Below, piece by piece: positions 15,667-23,139 of a DNA stretch of 64,000 nucleotides. The DNA is from CAMLFJ01 sp035524955 (GTDB lineage Bacteria; Methylomirabilota; Methylomirabilia; Rokubacteriales; CSP1-6). The translations under genes were made by a program, and so were the position numbers. The notes beneath the pieces were generated by a model. It saw nothing but the letters and a program-made list of their open reading frames with translations. It was not told the origin of the DNA and made no database searches. The stretch's first letter is position 1. Each line of letters begins with the position of its first letter. The stretch spans positions 1 through 64,000 of the forward strand of contig DATLFG010000030.1 of assembly GCA_035524955.1 (NCBI GenBank), read 5' to 3'.

Positions 15667-16527
15667 CTATTTGAGGTGCCGCGCCAGGAAGGCCTCGATC
15701 CGGGCGCGGGCGTCCGCCGCCGCCTCCGCGTGGTAGGACACGGTGGCGCCCGAGCCGGCCGGCCGGCTGTCGTTCTCCACGTGGGCCAGCACTTCGAGCC
15801 GCTGTCCCTCCACGTCGAAGTAGTGGTAGGCGCCCGGATACGTGACGATGGTGGCGTCGGCGCCGCGGCCGCGCATGGCCTCGACCATCTCGCGGCACGT
15901 GGCCGCCGGCGTCCAGTCGTCGGCCTCCCCGATGAGCACCAGCAGCGGCCGGACCACCTGCTCCTCGACGAGGGAGGAGCAGCCGCCCGGATAGACGCCG
16001 ATGCCCGCCGCGAAGCCGCCCGTCGTGGATTCAATGGTCGGCAGCGCGACCCCGCGGCGGCGGGCGCGCTCGAGGCTCGGGCCGTTGATCACCGCCATCG
16101 CGTAGACGCCGCCCTGCGACCAGCCGATGACGGCCACCCGGTCCGCGCGGACATCGGTCCGCGACTGGAGATAGCGCAGGGCCCCGAAGGCGTCGTCGAA
16201 GCGCGCGGTGATCGGCGGGTCGTCCGGTCCGGAGCGGCAGTCACCCTCGAGGCGCCGCGGGCCGAAGCTGTCCACGACCAGCGCCACGTAGCCGCGCTCG
16301 GCGAGCCAGCGCGCCCAGCGGAAGGACTGGGCGTCGAGGCCGCCGCAGCCGTGCAGCTGCACCACCGCCGGGAACGGGCCGGGCCCGGCCGGGCGGATCA
16401 GGGCGGCCTCGATCGCCGCCGGGGTGCCTGGAGTGGCGTTGGGGAAGCGCACGGTCTGGCGCGCGGTGAGCGCCGCGCAGCCGACGAGGAGCGTCGCCGC
16501 CACCACCACCGCCGCGATCCGATGCAC
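15667..16527 (-). CDS. Dienelactone hydrolase-family lipoprotein
   Basis: 286 residues from GTG 16527. The N-terminus is a lipoprotein signal with lipobox 'LLVGCAAL' (Cys about 17). The alpha/beta hydrolase domain shows 'PAVVQLHGCGGLD' (oxyanion strand), the nucleophile elbow 'VIGWSQGG' with Ser, 'LLVLIGEADDWTP' with the likely acid Asp, and a late 'YPGAYHYFD' with the catalytic His. Dienelactone-hydrolase-like lipoproteins of this kind are anchored in the envelope and hydrolyse unknown esters. A TATGCT box ends 6 bases upstream of the GTG with no Shine-Dalgarno site, suggesting a leaderless mRNA. Confidence 0.85.
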   Translation of the reverse strand: MHRIAAVVVAATLLVGCAALTARQTVRFPNATPGTPAAIEAALIRPAGPGPFPAVVQLHGCGGLDAQSFRWARWLAERGYVALVVDSFGPRRLEGDCRSGPDDPPITARFDDAFGALRYLQSRTDVRADRVAVIGWSQGGVYAMAVINGPSLERARRRGVALPTIESTTGGFAAGIGVYPGGCSSLVEEQVVRPLLVLIGEADDWTPAATCREMVEAMRGRGADATIVTYPGAYHYFDVEGQRLEVLAHVENDSRPAGSGATVSYHAEAAADARARIEAFLARHLK

Positions 16528-16533
16528 GGGGCG

Positions 16534-16539
16534 AGCATA
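16534..16539 (-). promoter_or_regulatory. -10 box 6 bases before a GTG start
   Basis: TATGCT on the minus strand ends 6 bases before the GTG of the lipoprotein hydrolase; no Shine-Dalgarno sequence exists. Candidate leaderless promoter. Confidence 0.45.
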
Positions 16540-16615
16540 GCAGGAGACTGCACGTCGCCGCGCCTGCTCGCGCGTCCCCTGCGGTAGAATGCCGGCAGGA
16601 GGCGCCAGACCATCC

Positions 16616-16660
16616 AGAGGTCGAACGGGCAGAGGTCGAACGGGCAGAGGTCGAACGGGC
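16616..16660 (+). repeat. Three exact tandem copies of a 15-bp unit before the TPR gene
   Basis: AGAGGTCGAACGGGC occurs three times head to tail, ending 7 bases before the GTG at 16668. A TAGAAT box at 16584-16589 could serve as the -10, placing the repeats in the 5' leader. Copy number could change by slippage and alter leader length. Confidence 0.85.
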
Positions 16661-16667
16661 CGGACCG

Positions 16668-17162
16668 GTGAGCGACGAGCCGTCGAGGGAGACGCGCGCG
16701 GAAGCGCACCGCCACTTCCAGCAGGGCTACGAGGCGCAGATGCAGGGCCGGCTCGAGGAGGCGTTGGCGCATTACCAGCGCTCCATCGCGCTGCACCCGA
16801 CCGCGGAGGCCCACACCTTCCTCGGCTGGGCGTACAGCCACCAGGGACGACCCGACGACGCGATCGCCCAGTGCAAGATCGCCATCTCGGTGGACCCGGA
16901 CTTCGGGAACCCCTACAACGACATCGGCGCCTACCTGATCGAGCTGGGGCGCGAGGAGGAGGCGGTGACCTGGCTCGAGCGCGCGAAGCAGGCGCCCCGC
17001 TACGAGCCGCGCCACTATCCGTACTTCAACCTGGCCCGCATCCACATCAAGCGTCACGAGATCCTCGCCGCCATCCGGGAGCTGGAGGGCGCGCTCGCGC
17101 TCGAGCCGCGTTACGTGACCGCCCGGAAGGAGCTCCATCGGCTCCGCGGCCTGCTCAATTGA
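16668..17162 (+). CDS. Tetratricopeptide-repeat protein
   Basis: 164 residues from GTG 16668. Three TPR units are visible: about 16-49 ('GYEAQMQGRLEEALAHYQRS'), 50-83 ('AHTFLGWAYSHQGRPDDAIA') and 84-117 ('PYNDIGAYLIELGREEEAV'), with a partial fourth near 120-155 ('NLARIHIKRHEILAAIREL'). There is no signal peptide or membrane segment, so it is probably a cytoplasmic scaffold. Its TGA overlaps the TTG start of the DNA polymerase gene, so the two are translated together; whether the proteins interact is unknown. The three 15-bp repeats lie directly upstream. Confidence 0.9.
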   Translation: MSDEPSRETRAEAHRHFQQGYEAQMQGRLEEALAHYQRSIALHPTAEAHTFLGWAYSHQGRPDDAIAQCKIAISVDPDFGNPYNDIGAYLIELGREEEAVTWLERAKQAPRYEPRHYPYFNLARIHIKRHEILAAIRELEGALALEPRYVTARKELHRLRGLLN

Positions 17163-19435
17163 CCGCGATCCCGCTGCCATTCTACGACAACCCCCTGCTC
17201 TTCGGGCACGACCCCGCCCGCGGCCTGCTCGCCTTCCGCCCCGGCGAGAGCCACGTCACGGTGTACGCCCGGCGCGCGGGCGTCCTGACCACGACCGACG
17301 AGCCCTTCCGGCCGTTCCTGCTCCTGGCCGATCCCGATCTCCTCAAGGGGTTCAAGGGTGACGTGGAGGTGACCCCGCTCGACGGCGACGGCGTCTACCG
17401 CTGGCTCGCGGAGTGCCCGGGGTGGCCGCACGCGCTCCGGGTGCGGGACCACTGCCTGCGCGTCTCCGGCAAGAGCGCGGGGGCTCCCGACGCGCCGTAC
17501 CGGTTCCTCAACGATCCGGCCCACCAGTTCCTGCTGCGCTCCGGGAAGACCTCGTTCCTCGGCATGGGCTTCGGCGACCTGCGGCGCCTGGCGCTCGACA
17601 TCGAGGTGACCACCGCGCCCGGGTTCGAGTTCCCGAACGCGGCCCGCGAGGCCGACCGCATCATCGCGATCGCGATGGCCGACTCCACCGGGTTCTCGAC
17701 CGTGCTGTCGGGGGCGGAGCTCTCCGAGGCCCAGCTCCTGGCCGAGTGCTCGCGCATCCTCCGGGAGCGCGATCCCGACGTGCTGGAGGGCCACAACATC
17801 TTCCGCTTCGACCTCGAGTACCTGGAGGCGCGGGCGCGCCGGCACCGGGTGCCGCTCGCGTGGGGGCGCGACGGCTCCGTGCTGCGCGGCTATCCTTCGC
17901 GCATGCAGGTCGCGGAGCGCGCGATCGGGTACCGGCGCTACGGGGTGACCGGCCGCCACATCGTGGACACCTGGATCCTGGCCCAGCTCTACGACGTGGG
18001 CGCGCGCGACCTCGAGTCCTACGGCCTCAAGGACGTGGCGCGGCACTTCGGGGTGCCGGCACCCGACCGGACCTATCTCCCGCCGGAAGACATCCCGCGC
18101 ATCTTCGCGGACGACCCGGCCCGGCTCATGGCCTACGCGCGGGACGACGTGCTGGAGACGCTCGCGATCGCGGCGATCCTGTCGCCGCCCTACTTCGTGC
18201 AGGCGCAGGCGCTGCCCTTCGACTACCAGACCACCGTGCTGCGCGGCAACGCGACCAAGATCGACGCGCTGCTGATGCGGGAGTACCTGCATCGCGGTCA
18301 GGCGGTGCCCGCGCCCGGCCGCGGCCGCGGCGTGGCCGGCGGCTACACCGCGGTGTTCCAGCAGGGCGTGGCCCGCGACGTCCTGCACGTGGACGTGACC
18401 TCGCTCTACCCGTCGCTGATGCTCGGGCAGGATCTCTTCCCGGCCTCCGACCGGCTCGGGGTCGGGGCGTCCCTGCTCCGCGACCTCCGCGAGTTCCGGG
18501 TCTCGGCCAAGCGCCTGGCCCGCGAGGCGACCGCGCCGGAGGACCGGTTCTTCCTGAATGCGCTCCAGCAGACCTTCAAGATCTTCATCAACTCGTTCTA
18601 CGGCTACCTCGCCTTCTCGCAGGGGCACTGGAACGACTTCGACGTGGCCAACCGGGTGACCGGAGAGGGGCGCCGGCTCGTGCAGGCGCTCCTCGACCGG
18701 CTCGGGGAGCTGGGCGCCACCGTGGTCGAGGTGGACACCGACGGCATCTATTTCGTCCCGCCCGCCGCTCCCGAGGAGCATCTGGTGCGCGAGCTGTCGG
18801 CGGTCCTCCCGGAGGGGATCCAGCTCGAGCTCGACGGCCGCTACGTGGCGATGTTCAGCTACAAGATGAAGAACTACGTCGTCCTCGACGAGCGCGGCAA
18901 GCTCCTGATCAAGGGCTCCGGCCTGCGCTCGCGCGGCATCGAGCTCTTCCTGCGGCTCTGGATGGAGGAGATGTTCCGCCTGCTGCTCACCGGGCGGCGC
19001 GAGGAGATCCCCGCCCTGGTGAGCCGCTGGGAGGAGGACTTCCGGGCCCACCGCGTGCCGCTCAAGCAGTTCATGAAGACGGAGACGCTGCAGGAGTCGC
19101 TCGCGGCGTATCGGCAGAAGCTCCAGGCGGGCGGGCGCAACGTGGGTGCGGCCTACGAGCTGGCCCAGGGCTCGAGCCGATCGTATCAACCGGGCGACCA
19201 GGTCTCCTACTACGTCACCGGCGAGTCCAGGCGGGTCAAGGTCAACGAGGCGGCCAAGCTCGCGGCCGAGTGGAGCCCGAGCGCGCCCGACGAGAACACC
19301 GCGTACTACGTGGCCAAGCTCCAGGAGCTCTACGAGAAGTTCCGGCCGCTCATCGAGCAGGACGGGCTCTCGCCCGTCGTCGAGGCGGAGCCCGCGCCCG
19401 CCCCCCCCGAGCAGGGGCGCCTCTACGAGGAGTGA
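17159..19435 (+). CDS. Family B DNA polymerase with 3'-5' exonuclease domain
   Basis: 758 residues from TTG 17159 (TTGA overlap with the TPR stop). Exonuclease motifs: Exo I 'LALDIEV' (Asp147, Glu149), Exo II 'GHNIFRFD' (Asn213, Asp218), Exo III 'YARDD' (Tyr326, Asp330). Polymerase motifs: A 'DVTSLYPSLM' (Asp412), B 'KIFINSFYGY' (Lys474, Asn478), C 'VDTDGIYF' (Asp526, Asp528). A KxY-like 'MKNYVVLDERGKLLIKGSG' follows. All catalytic residues for proofreading and synthesis are present. The protein is about the length of archaeal PolB and of E. coli Pol II, but the stretch between motifs A and B is short. A role in repair or translesion synthesis is inferred. The C-terminus has a low-complexity Pro/Ala tail. 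Confidence 0.93.
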   Translation: MTAIPLPFYDNPLLFGHDPARGLLAFRPGESHVTVYARRAGVLTTTDEPFRPFLLLADPDLLKGFKGDVEVTPLDGDGVYRWLAECPGWPHALRVRDHCLRVSGKSAGAPDAPYRFLNDPAHQFLLRSGKTSFLGMGFGDLRRLALDIEVTTAPGFEFPNAAREADRIIAIAMADSTGFSTVLSGAELSEAQLLAECSRILRERDPDVLEGHNIFRFDLEYLEARARRHRVPLAWGRDGSVLRGYPSRMQVAERAIGYRRYGVTGRHIVDTWILAQLYDVGARDLESYGLKDVARHFGVPAPDRTYLPPEDIPRIFADDPARLMAYARDDVLETLAIAAILSPPYFVQAQALPFDYQTTVLRGNATKIDALLMREYLHRGQAVPAPGRGRGVAGGYTAVFQQGVARDVLHVDVTSLYPSLMLGQDLFPASDRLGVGASLLRDLREFRVSAKRLAREATAPEDRFFLNALQQTFKIFINSFYGYLAFSQGHWNDFDVANRVTGEGRRLVQALLDRLGELGATVVEVDTDGIYFVPPAAPEEHLVRELSAVLPEGIQLELDGRYVAMFSYKMKNYVVLDERGKLLIKGSGLRSRGIELFLRLWMEEMFRLLLTGRREEIPALVSRWEEDFRAHRVPLKQFMKTETLQESLAAYRQKLQAGGRNVGAAYELAQGSSRSYQPGDQVSYYVTGESRRVKVNEAAKLAAEWSPSAPDENTAYYVAKLQELYEKFRPLIEQDGLSPVVEAEPAPAPPEQGRLYEE

Positions 19436-19442
19436 GACGCCC

Positions 19443-20423
19443 TCACCAGACCAGTGAGAGCTGGCGGGGTCGCGCGGGCGCCTCCGCGCGGGCGCGATCG
19501 TCGCGCGTGCGGGTCGGGAAGCCGACGTCCGCGGCCAGCCGCGCCACCCGCCGGTCGATCTCCTCTCGGTACGCGCGGGGGGCGTTGCCGGGTGCGGGAT
19601 ACAGCGCGCGGTAGCGCGCGAGCGCCCACGGGAACTCCCGCTCCACGAACTCGAGGAAGAAGCGCCACGTCATCTCGGTGCGCAGGAACAACGCCTGCGA
19701 GATCGCCTCCCGCCCGCCCGCCGCGAGGGCGGCGGCCAGCAGCTCGCGCAGGCCCGCGTCGCCGTCCGTCAGCATGGGCAGCACCGGCATGAGGAAGAGT
19801 CGCGCGCGCACGCCGTCGGCGCAGAGCGCCCGCATGGCCTCGAGCCTCAGATCGGGCCGGGGCGCCCGGGGCTCGATCTGCCGCAGGAGGGCGGAGTCGA
19901 GCGAGATCAGCGAGACGTTCACCCAGAGATCCGAGGAGCGGGCGATGCGGGAGAGGATCTCGCGATCGCGCAGGATGCCGGTGGACTTGGTGGTCAGGCC
20001 GATGCGGAGCCCGGGCACCTGTGCCATGGTCTCCAGCACGCGACGGGTCACCCCGAAGCGCGCTTCCGCCGGCTGGTAGGGGTCGGTGGCGGTGCCGATG
20101 GCGATCTCCTGCCCGGCCTCCCGCGCCCGGATCAGGCCGCGCAGGAGCCGGGCAGCGCCGACGTCCTTGACGTAGATGCGCTCCTCGAACTCCTGGGGAT
20201 CGCCGTGTCCCAGGTACTCGTGCGTGGATCGGGCGTAGCAGTAGCGGCAGCCGAGCTCGCACCCGCGGAACGGGTTGACGGTCCAGCCGAAGGGCATGCT
20301 CTCGCCCGTGAGGCGATTCAGGAGGTTCTCGGACCTGAGCGTCTGGATCGTCACGCCCCGGCGATTGTCGACCACCCCGCCGAACCGTTTCGCGAAGCCA
20401 GGAGCCGGCCGAGGACTAGTCAT
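19443..20423 (-). CDS. Radical SAM protein (SPL/Rv2578c-like)
   Basis: 326 residues. The [4Fe-4S] motif is 'CELGCRYCYA' (Cys55, Cys59, Cys62), preceded by 'GWTVNPFRGC' as in the Rv2578c/spore photoproduct lyase-like group. Downstream elements 'AIGTATDPYQPAE' and 'VSLISLDSALLRQIEPRAP' fit the same subgroup. Substrate is unknown. The ATG has a GGAGA site four to five bases upstream, and TATAGT at 20444-20449 can serve as its -10. The gene ends 7 bases from the end of the convergent DNA polymerase gene. Confidence 0.88.
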   Translation of the reverse strand: MTSPRPAPGFAKRFGGVVDNRRGVTIQTLRSENLLNRLTGESMPFGWTVNPFRGCELGCRYCYARSTHEYLGHGDPQEFEERIYVKDVGAARLLRGLIRAREAGQEIAIGTATDPYQPAEARFGVTRRVLETMAQVPGLRIGLTTKSTGILRDREILSRIARSSDLWVNVSLISLDSALLRQIEPRAPRPDLRLEAMRALCADGVRARLFLMPVLPMLTDGDAGLRELLAAALAAGGREAISQALFLRTEMTWRFFLEFVEREFPWALARYRALYPAPGNAPRAYREEIDRRVARLAADVGFPTRTRDDRARAEAPARPRQLSLVW

Positions 20424-20443
20424 AGGCTCTCCACATGATGAGT

Positions 20444-20449
20444 ACTATA
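20444..20449 (-). promoter_or_regulatory. -10 box for the radical SAM gene
   Basis: TATAGT on the minus strand, about 20 bases before the start codon with a Shine-Dalgarno GGAGA in between; contrasts with the leaderless layout of other genes here. No clear -35 was seen. Confidence 0.35.
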
Positions 20450-20454
20450 TCACG

Positions 20455-20490
20455 AAGAAAAGCCCGGGGAGCGTGCCTGGCTTCCCCGGG
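20455..20490 (-). terminator. Intrinsic terminator after the RNA-binding protein gene
   Basis: On the minus strand CCCGGGGA (20490-20483) pairs with TCCCCGGG (20470-20463) around a 12-base loop and is followed by CTTTTCTTC. It lies 12 bases after the stop of the RRM gene. Confidence 0.75.
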
Positions 20491-20501
20491 GTCGAAGCCG
20501 C

Positions 20502-20840
20502 CTAGCGGCGCCAGCCGCCTCCGCCGCCGCCGCCGGGGCGCCCGCCACCACCGCCGCCCCTGGGCCCGCCACCACCGCCGCCGGTCCGCTGGGGCTGGGG
20601 TCGCGCCTCGTCGACGACCAGGTTGCGATCCCTGAAAAGTCGGCCGTTTAGCATCTCGATAGCCTTGGACAGCTCCTCCTTGGTGGCCATCTCGACGAAC
20701 CCGAAGCCGCGGGGCCGCCCCGTGAACTGATCGGTGACGATGCGGACGGATTCGACCGTCCCGGCCTGCTGGAAGAGCTCCCGCAGGTCTTCTTCAGTCG
20801 CCTGGAAGGAGAGATTACCGACGAAAAGCTTTGCAGGCAT
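20502..20840 (-). CDS. RRM-type RNA-binding protein with Gly-rich tail
   Basis: 112 residues from ATG 20840, which has AGGAGG upstream; longer in-frame starts add unrelated sequence. A single RNA recognition motif occupies residues 3-80, with RNP-2 'LFVGNL' (5-10) and RNP-1 'RGFGFVEM' (44-51). The last 25 residues are Gly/Arg-rich (runs of G with PRG and RPG), as in cyanobacterial and other bacterial Rbp proteins that bind mRNA in the cold or at membranes. A long leader of about 110 bases and an intrinsic terminator make it a single-gene unit. Confidence 0.93.
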   Translation of the reverse strand: MPAKLFVGNLSFQATEEDLRELFQQAGTVESVRIVTDQFTGRPRGFGFVEMATKEELSKAIEMLNGRLFRDRNLVVDEARPQPQRTGGGGGGPRGGGGGGRPGGGGGGGWRR

Positions 20841-20955
20841 TGCGGAACCTCCTGCCGCGATCAGGACCGAGTAGACTCCCCCCCGGCTCGCCAGCGGCGT
20901 CAAGGAAAGCCATCCGCTCGTGGGCCTCGCCAGGCGGACCCTCAGCGTGGGCGCT

Positions 20956-20985
20956 ACCCTACTGATGGTCCTACCAGCCTGTCAA
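20956..20985 (-). promoter_or_regulatory. Promoter of the RRM gene
   Basis: Perfect TTGACA (20985-20980) and TAGGGT (20961-20956) with an 18-base spacer on the minus strand. Transcription from here would give a leader of about 110 bases, as seen for cold-inducible RNA-binding proteins. Confidence 0.45.
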
Positions 20986-21064
20986 GGGAATCTTCCGGCA
21001 GAATGTTCTTTATTTCACTATGTTATGCCCTTACTGGGTGTGCCGCCGGCGCAACAAAAGTTGC

Positions 21065-21381
21065 TCTCAGAGATATACCCCGCGCGTGACGGTGGTGTGG
21101 GTGAGATACGAGGCGCGCTCGGAACAGCGAGGAAGCACACGACGTCGGCAAGCTCTTCCGGCGGCGCGATACGTCCGATGGAAATTCCTGACTACGTTCT
21201 CTTACGTAGTCCAACGCGTTTTGACCTGCCGCCTTCGCCTGCTACGCGATCAGGCTGCTCGAGCGCGCCCGCATCGCGCGAGCAGATCGTCACGTGCCCG
21301 CCTTCCGCGGCGAGGGACCGCGCGACCGATGCCCATGCTGCCGCCCGTGACGAGCGCGGCCTTGCGAGCCCGAGATCCATC
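21065..21381 (-). pseudogene. Decayed short-chain dehydrogenase (N- and C-terminal scraps)
   Basis: The minus strand from ATG 21380 starts like an SDR: frame-corrected it reads MDLGL, then 'KAALVTGGSMGIGRAV', then 'SLAAEGGHVTICSRDAGALE', but a one-base loss and a second small deletion put these blocks in different frames. About 130 central residues, including the active site, are missing. The C-terminal end resumes at about 21165-21075 as 'GRIAPPEELADVVCFLA', then after another frame change 'ASYLTHTTVT'. A 20-base palindrome (21191-21210) lies at the deletion point. The piece resembles the atypical SDR at 13880-14671. It is not translated as a functional protein. The adjoining 20986-21064 is AT-richer than its surroundings and holds no gene I can see. 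Confidence 0.8.
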
Positions 21382-21404
21382 GCGTGACTCCTTTCGGCGA
21401 GCGA

Positions 21405-21950
21405 TCAGCTCGGCGGGTCATGGCGCGCGAGCAGGTCGTCGAACGTCTCCGCGGGCAGGCTCTCCGCCCAGTCCCGCCCCTCGGAGTCGCGGCCGTAGTA
21501 CTCGGCCATGTACACGCGCGCCTCCGGCTTCGTCCGGAACAGACGCCAGATGTGCGCGGCGGCGCCCCCGGGCCGCCGCAGGTAGAAGATGGGATCCGCG
21601 GGCCCGGTCGGCTCGTACACGGTGCGCTGGCCGAACTGATCGTAGGTGATCCAGGCCACCGCGATGCCGCGCGCCGACAGCACCCGCGCCCGCAGCGACT
21701 CCTCGAGCGGCAGCGACTCCACGTCCGAGAGGCGCGGCCCGTAGTAGACCGGCACCGTCGCCGCGTCCACCGAGAGCGCCACCGGCAGCGCGCCGCCTGC
21801 CGCCTCCAGGAGCGCGCGGGCTTCGTCGCCCACCCAGGCCCGTCCGGTGACGTAGAGATCGGGCCACGCCTCGAGCAGCCGGCCGGGCGGCAGCAGCTTG
21901 CGCCGCCGCGCGACTTCGGCGGGGTCGGACAGCGCGTGCAGGCGCGCCAT
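21405..21950 (-). CDS. Unknown protein, last gene of a four-gene operon
   Basis: 181 residues with no family I recognise. It is soluble, without signal peptide or TM helix. Visible blocks: 'HALSDPAEVARRRKLLPPG', 'VPVYYGPRLSDVESLPLEE', 'AVAWITYDQFGQRTVYEPTG' and a Trp/Tyr-rich end 'ARVYMAEYYGRDSEGRDWAE'. Codon use matches its neighbours. It starts 6 bases after DUF309 and ends beside the SDR pseudogene. The gene is real by its conserved-looking reading frame and operon position, but the role is unknown. Confidence 0.75.
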   Translation of the reverse strand: MARLHALSDPAEVARRRKLLPPGRLLEAWPDLYVTGRAWVGDEARALLEAAGGALPVALSVDAATVPVYYGPRLSDVESLPLEESLRARVLSARGIAVAWITYDQFGQRTVYEPTGPADPIFYLRRPGGAAAHIWRLFRTKPEARVYMAEYYGRDSEGRDWAESLPAETFDDLLARHDPPS

Positions 21951-21956
21951 CGCGGC

Positions 21957-22607
21957 TCAGTCCCCCGCCGGGAAGCGGGGCACGCGGCTCCAGGCGAAGC
22001 GCGCGGGCGCCTCCCCGCCGAGCGCCTGGATCTCGCCGAGGCACCGGGCCACCCCGGCCGCGAAGGCGCGCGTGTCCCGGCCGCCCAGCCGGTGATCCGC
22101 GAGCTTGGTCGCGCCGTCTCGCAGCAGCGCGCGCGCGCCCTCGAGATTTCCGTTGGCGAGGTGCTGGAAGCCCACCGCGACCTGGATGAGGCCCTGGAGC
22201 GCCTCGCGCTCCGCTCCTTCGGCGCGCAGCCAGAACGGCTCGAGCACCTCGTGCGCCTCGAAGTAGAGGCCCGCGTCGAAGAGCGTGGCCGCTTCCGCCA
22301 GACCGGCCGGCGGCGGCGGATCGGCGGCGGCGAGCGGTCGGTCCGCGAGGGCCCGCGCGGCGCGGGCCGCGCGCTCGCCGAAGGCGGTCGCGTGGGGACC
22401 GAAGCCCGAGCGAATGCGCCAGCCGTCGGGGTGGCGATCGAAGAGCTCCGCGGGGAAACCCGCGGGGGGCGCGGCGGCGGGATCGAGCGCGCGCGGATCG
22501 GCGCAGACTGCGGCGACCGCCTCGAGCCCCCGGCGCGCCGCGCCGTCGTGCAGCGCGTCGAGGATGAGGTGGGCGAGCCGGTTCCGCAAGGCCGGCGGCA
22601 GCGTCAC
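21957..22607 (-). CDS. DUF309 domain protein
   Basis: 216 residues from GTG 22607, which overlaps the TGA of the DinB-like gene (GTGA). The C-terminal 110 residues carry the DUF309 signature 'LFDAGLYFEAHEVLEPFWL' and 'LQGLIQVAVGFQHLANGN', an all-helical metal-like motif of unknown role (HxxxExxW). The N-terminal 100 residues ('LRNRLAHLILDALHDGAARR') are an additional helical part not typical of the short DUF309 proteins. Function unknown; coupling suggests it works with the DinB-like protein. Confidence 0.85.
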   Translation of the reverse strand: MTLPPALRNRLAHLILDALHDGAARRGLEAVAAVCADPRALDPAAAPPAGFPAELFDRHPDGWRIRSGFGPHATAFGERAARAARALADRPLAAADPPPPAGLAEAATLFDAGLYFEAHEVLEPFWLRAEGAEREALQGLIQVAVGFQHLANGNLEGARALLRDGATKLADHRLGGRDTRAFAAGVARCLGEIQALGGEAPARFAWSRVPRFPAGD

Positions 22608-23128
22608 GATCGGCGGGAGCGCCGGCCCGCGAGCCGGCGATGCGCCGCGCGGATCTGGTCCAGATGGTTCAGGTCGTGCTCGGCCCAGTGGGCGAGCATC
22701 TGCGGGATCGTGAGGCGGCCGTACTCCGGGTGCCGCCCGTGCTGTCTCTTCTGCGCCGAGCTCAGCCGGCCGACGTAGGCGAGGTTCGAGCGCCGGAGCG
22801 CCGCGAAGGTGGCGAGCGCCTCGCCCGGCGGCGTGCGCCGATAGCCGCCGTGGTCCGCCCAGCGGTCCTGGTCCCACGCGATGAGGACGCCGCGTGGCTC
22901 CGCCGCGATCTTGCGGATCCGGAACGCGAGCGCGATCTCCGCGTCGGCCAGGTGGCTCAGCACCTCGGCCGCCGCCCACTCCCCTCGCCCGGGCCGCCGC
23001 GCCACCAGCCGTCGCGGGACGCGCCGGAGCGCGCGGGCCAGCCGGGCCGGCGCCCGTCGCAGCGCGGCCAGGGGGCGGGTGGAGCCGAGGCGGGTGTGCG
23101 GGGCGCGGCACATCGGGCAGATCGCCAA
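22604..23128 (-). CDS. DinB-like four-helix protein
   Basis: 174 residues from TTG 23128, supported by AAGGAG six bases upstream. The body matches the DinB/YfiT superfamily: His in 'EVLSHLADAEIALAFRIRK' (helix 2) and 'MLAHWAEHDLNHLDQIRA' (helix 4) form the expected three-His metal site. The N-terminus contains 'CPMC', an unusual Cys pair for this family, perhaps part of a small metal site. DinB-like proteins often act as thiol-dependent transferases or are of unknown function. It lies 11 bases after the RDD gene and overlaps DUF309. Confidence 0.85.
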   Translation of the reverse strand: MAICPMCRAPHTRLGSTRPLAALRRAPARLARALRRVPRRLVARRPGRGEWAAAEVLSHLADAEIALAFRIRKIAAEPRGVLIAWDQDRWADHGGYRRTPPGEALATFAALRRSNLAYVGRLSSAQKRQHGRHPEYGRLTIPQMLAHWAEHDLNHLDQIRAAHRRLAGRRSRRS

Positions 23129-23139
23129 GGGAGTCTCCT

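Noticed and set aside
16616..16660. CRISPR array
   Set aside because: The three 15-bp copies are contiguous with no spacers; it is a simple tandem repeat.
20920..21649. Plus-strand coding frames across the 21-kb gap
   Set aside because: No recognisable domains; the minus strand holds a decayed SDR that explains the region.
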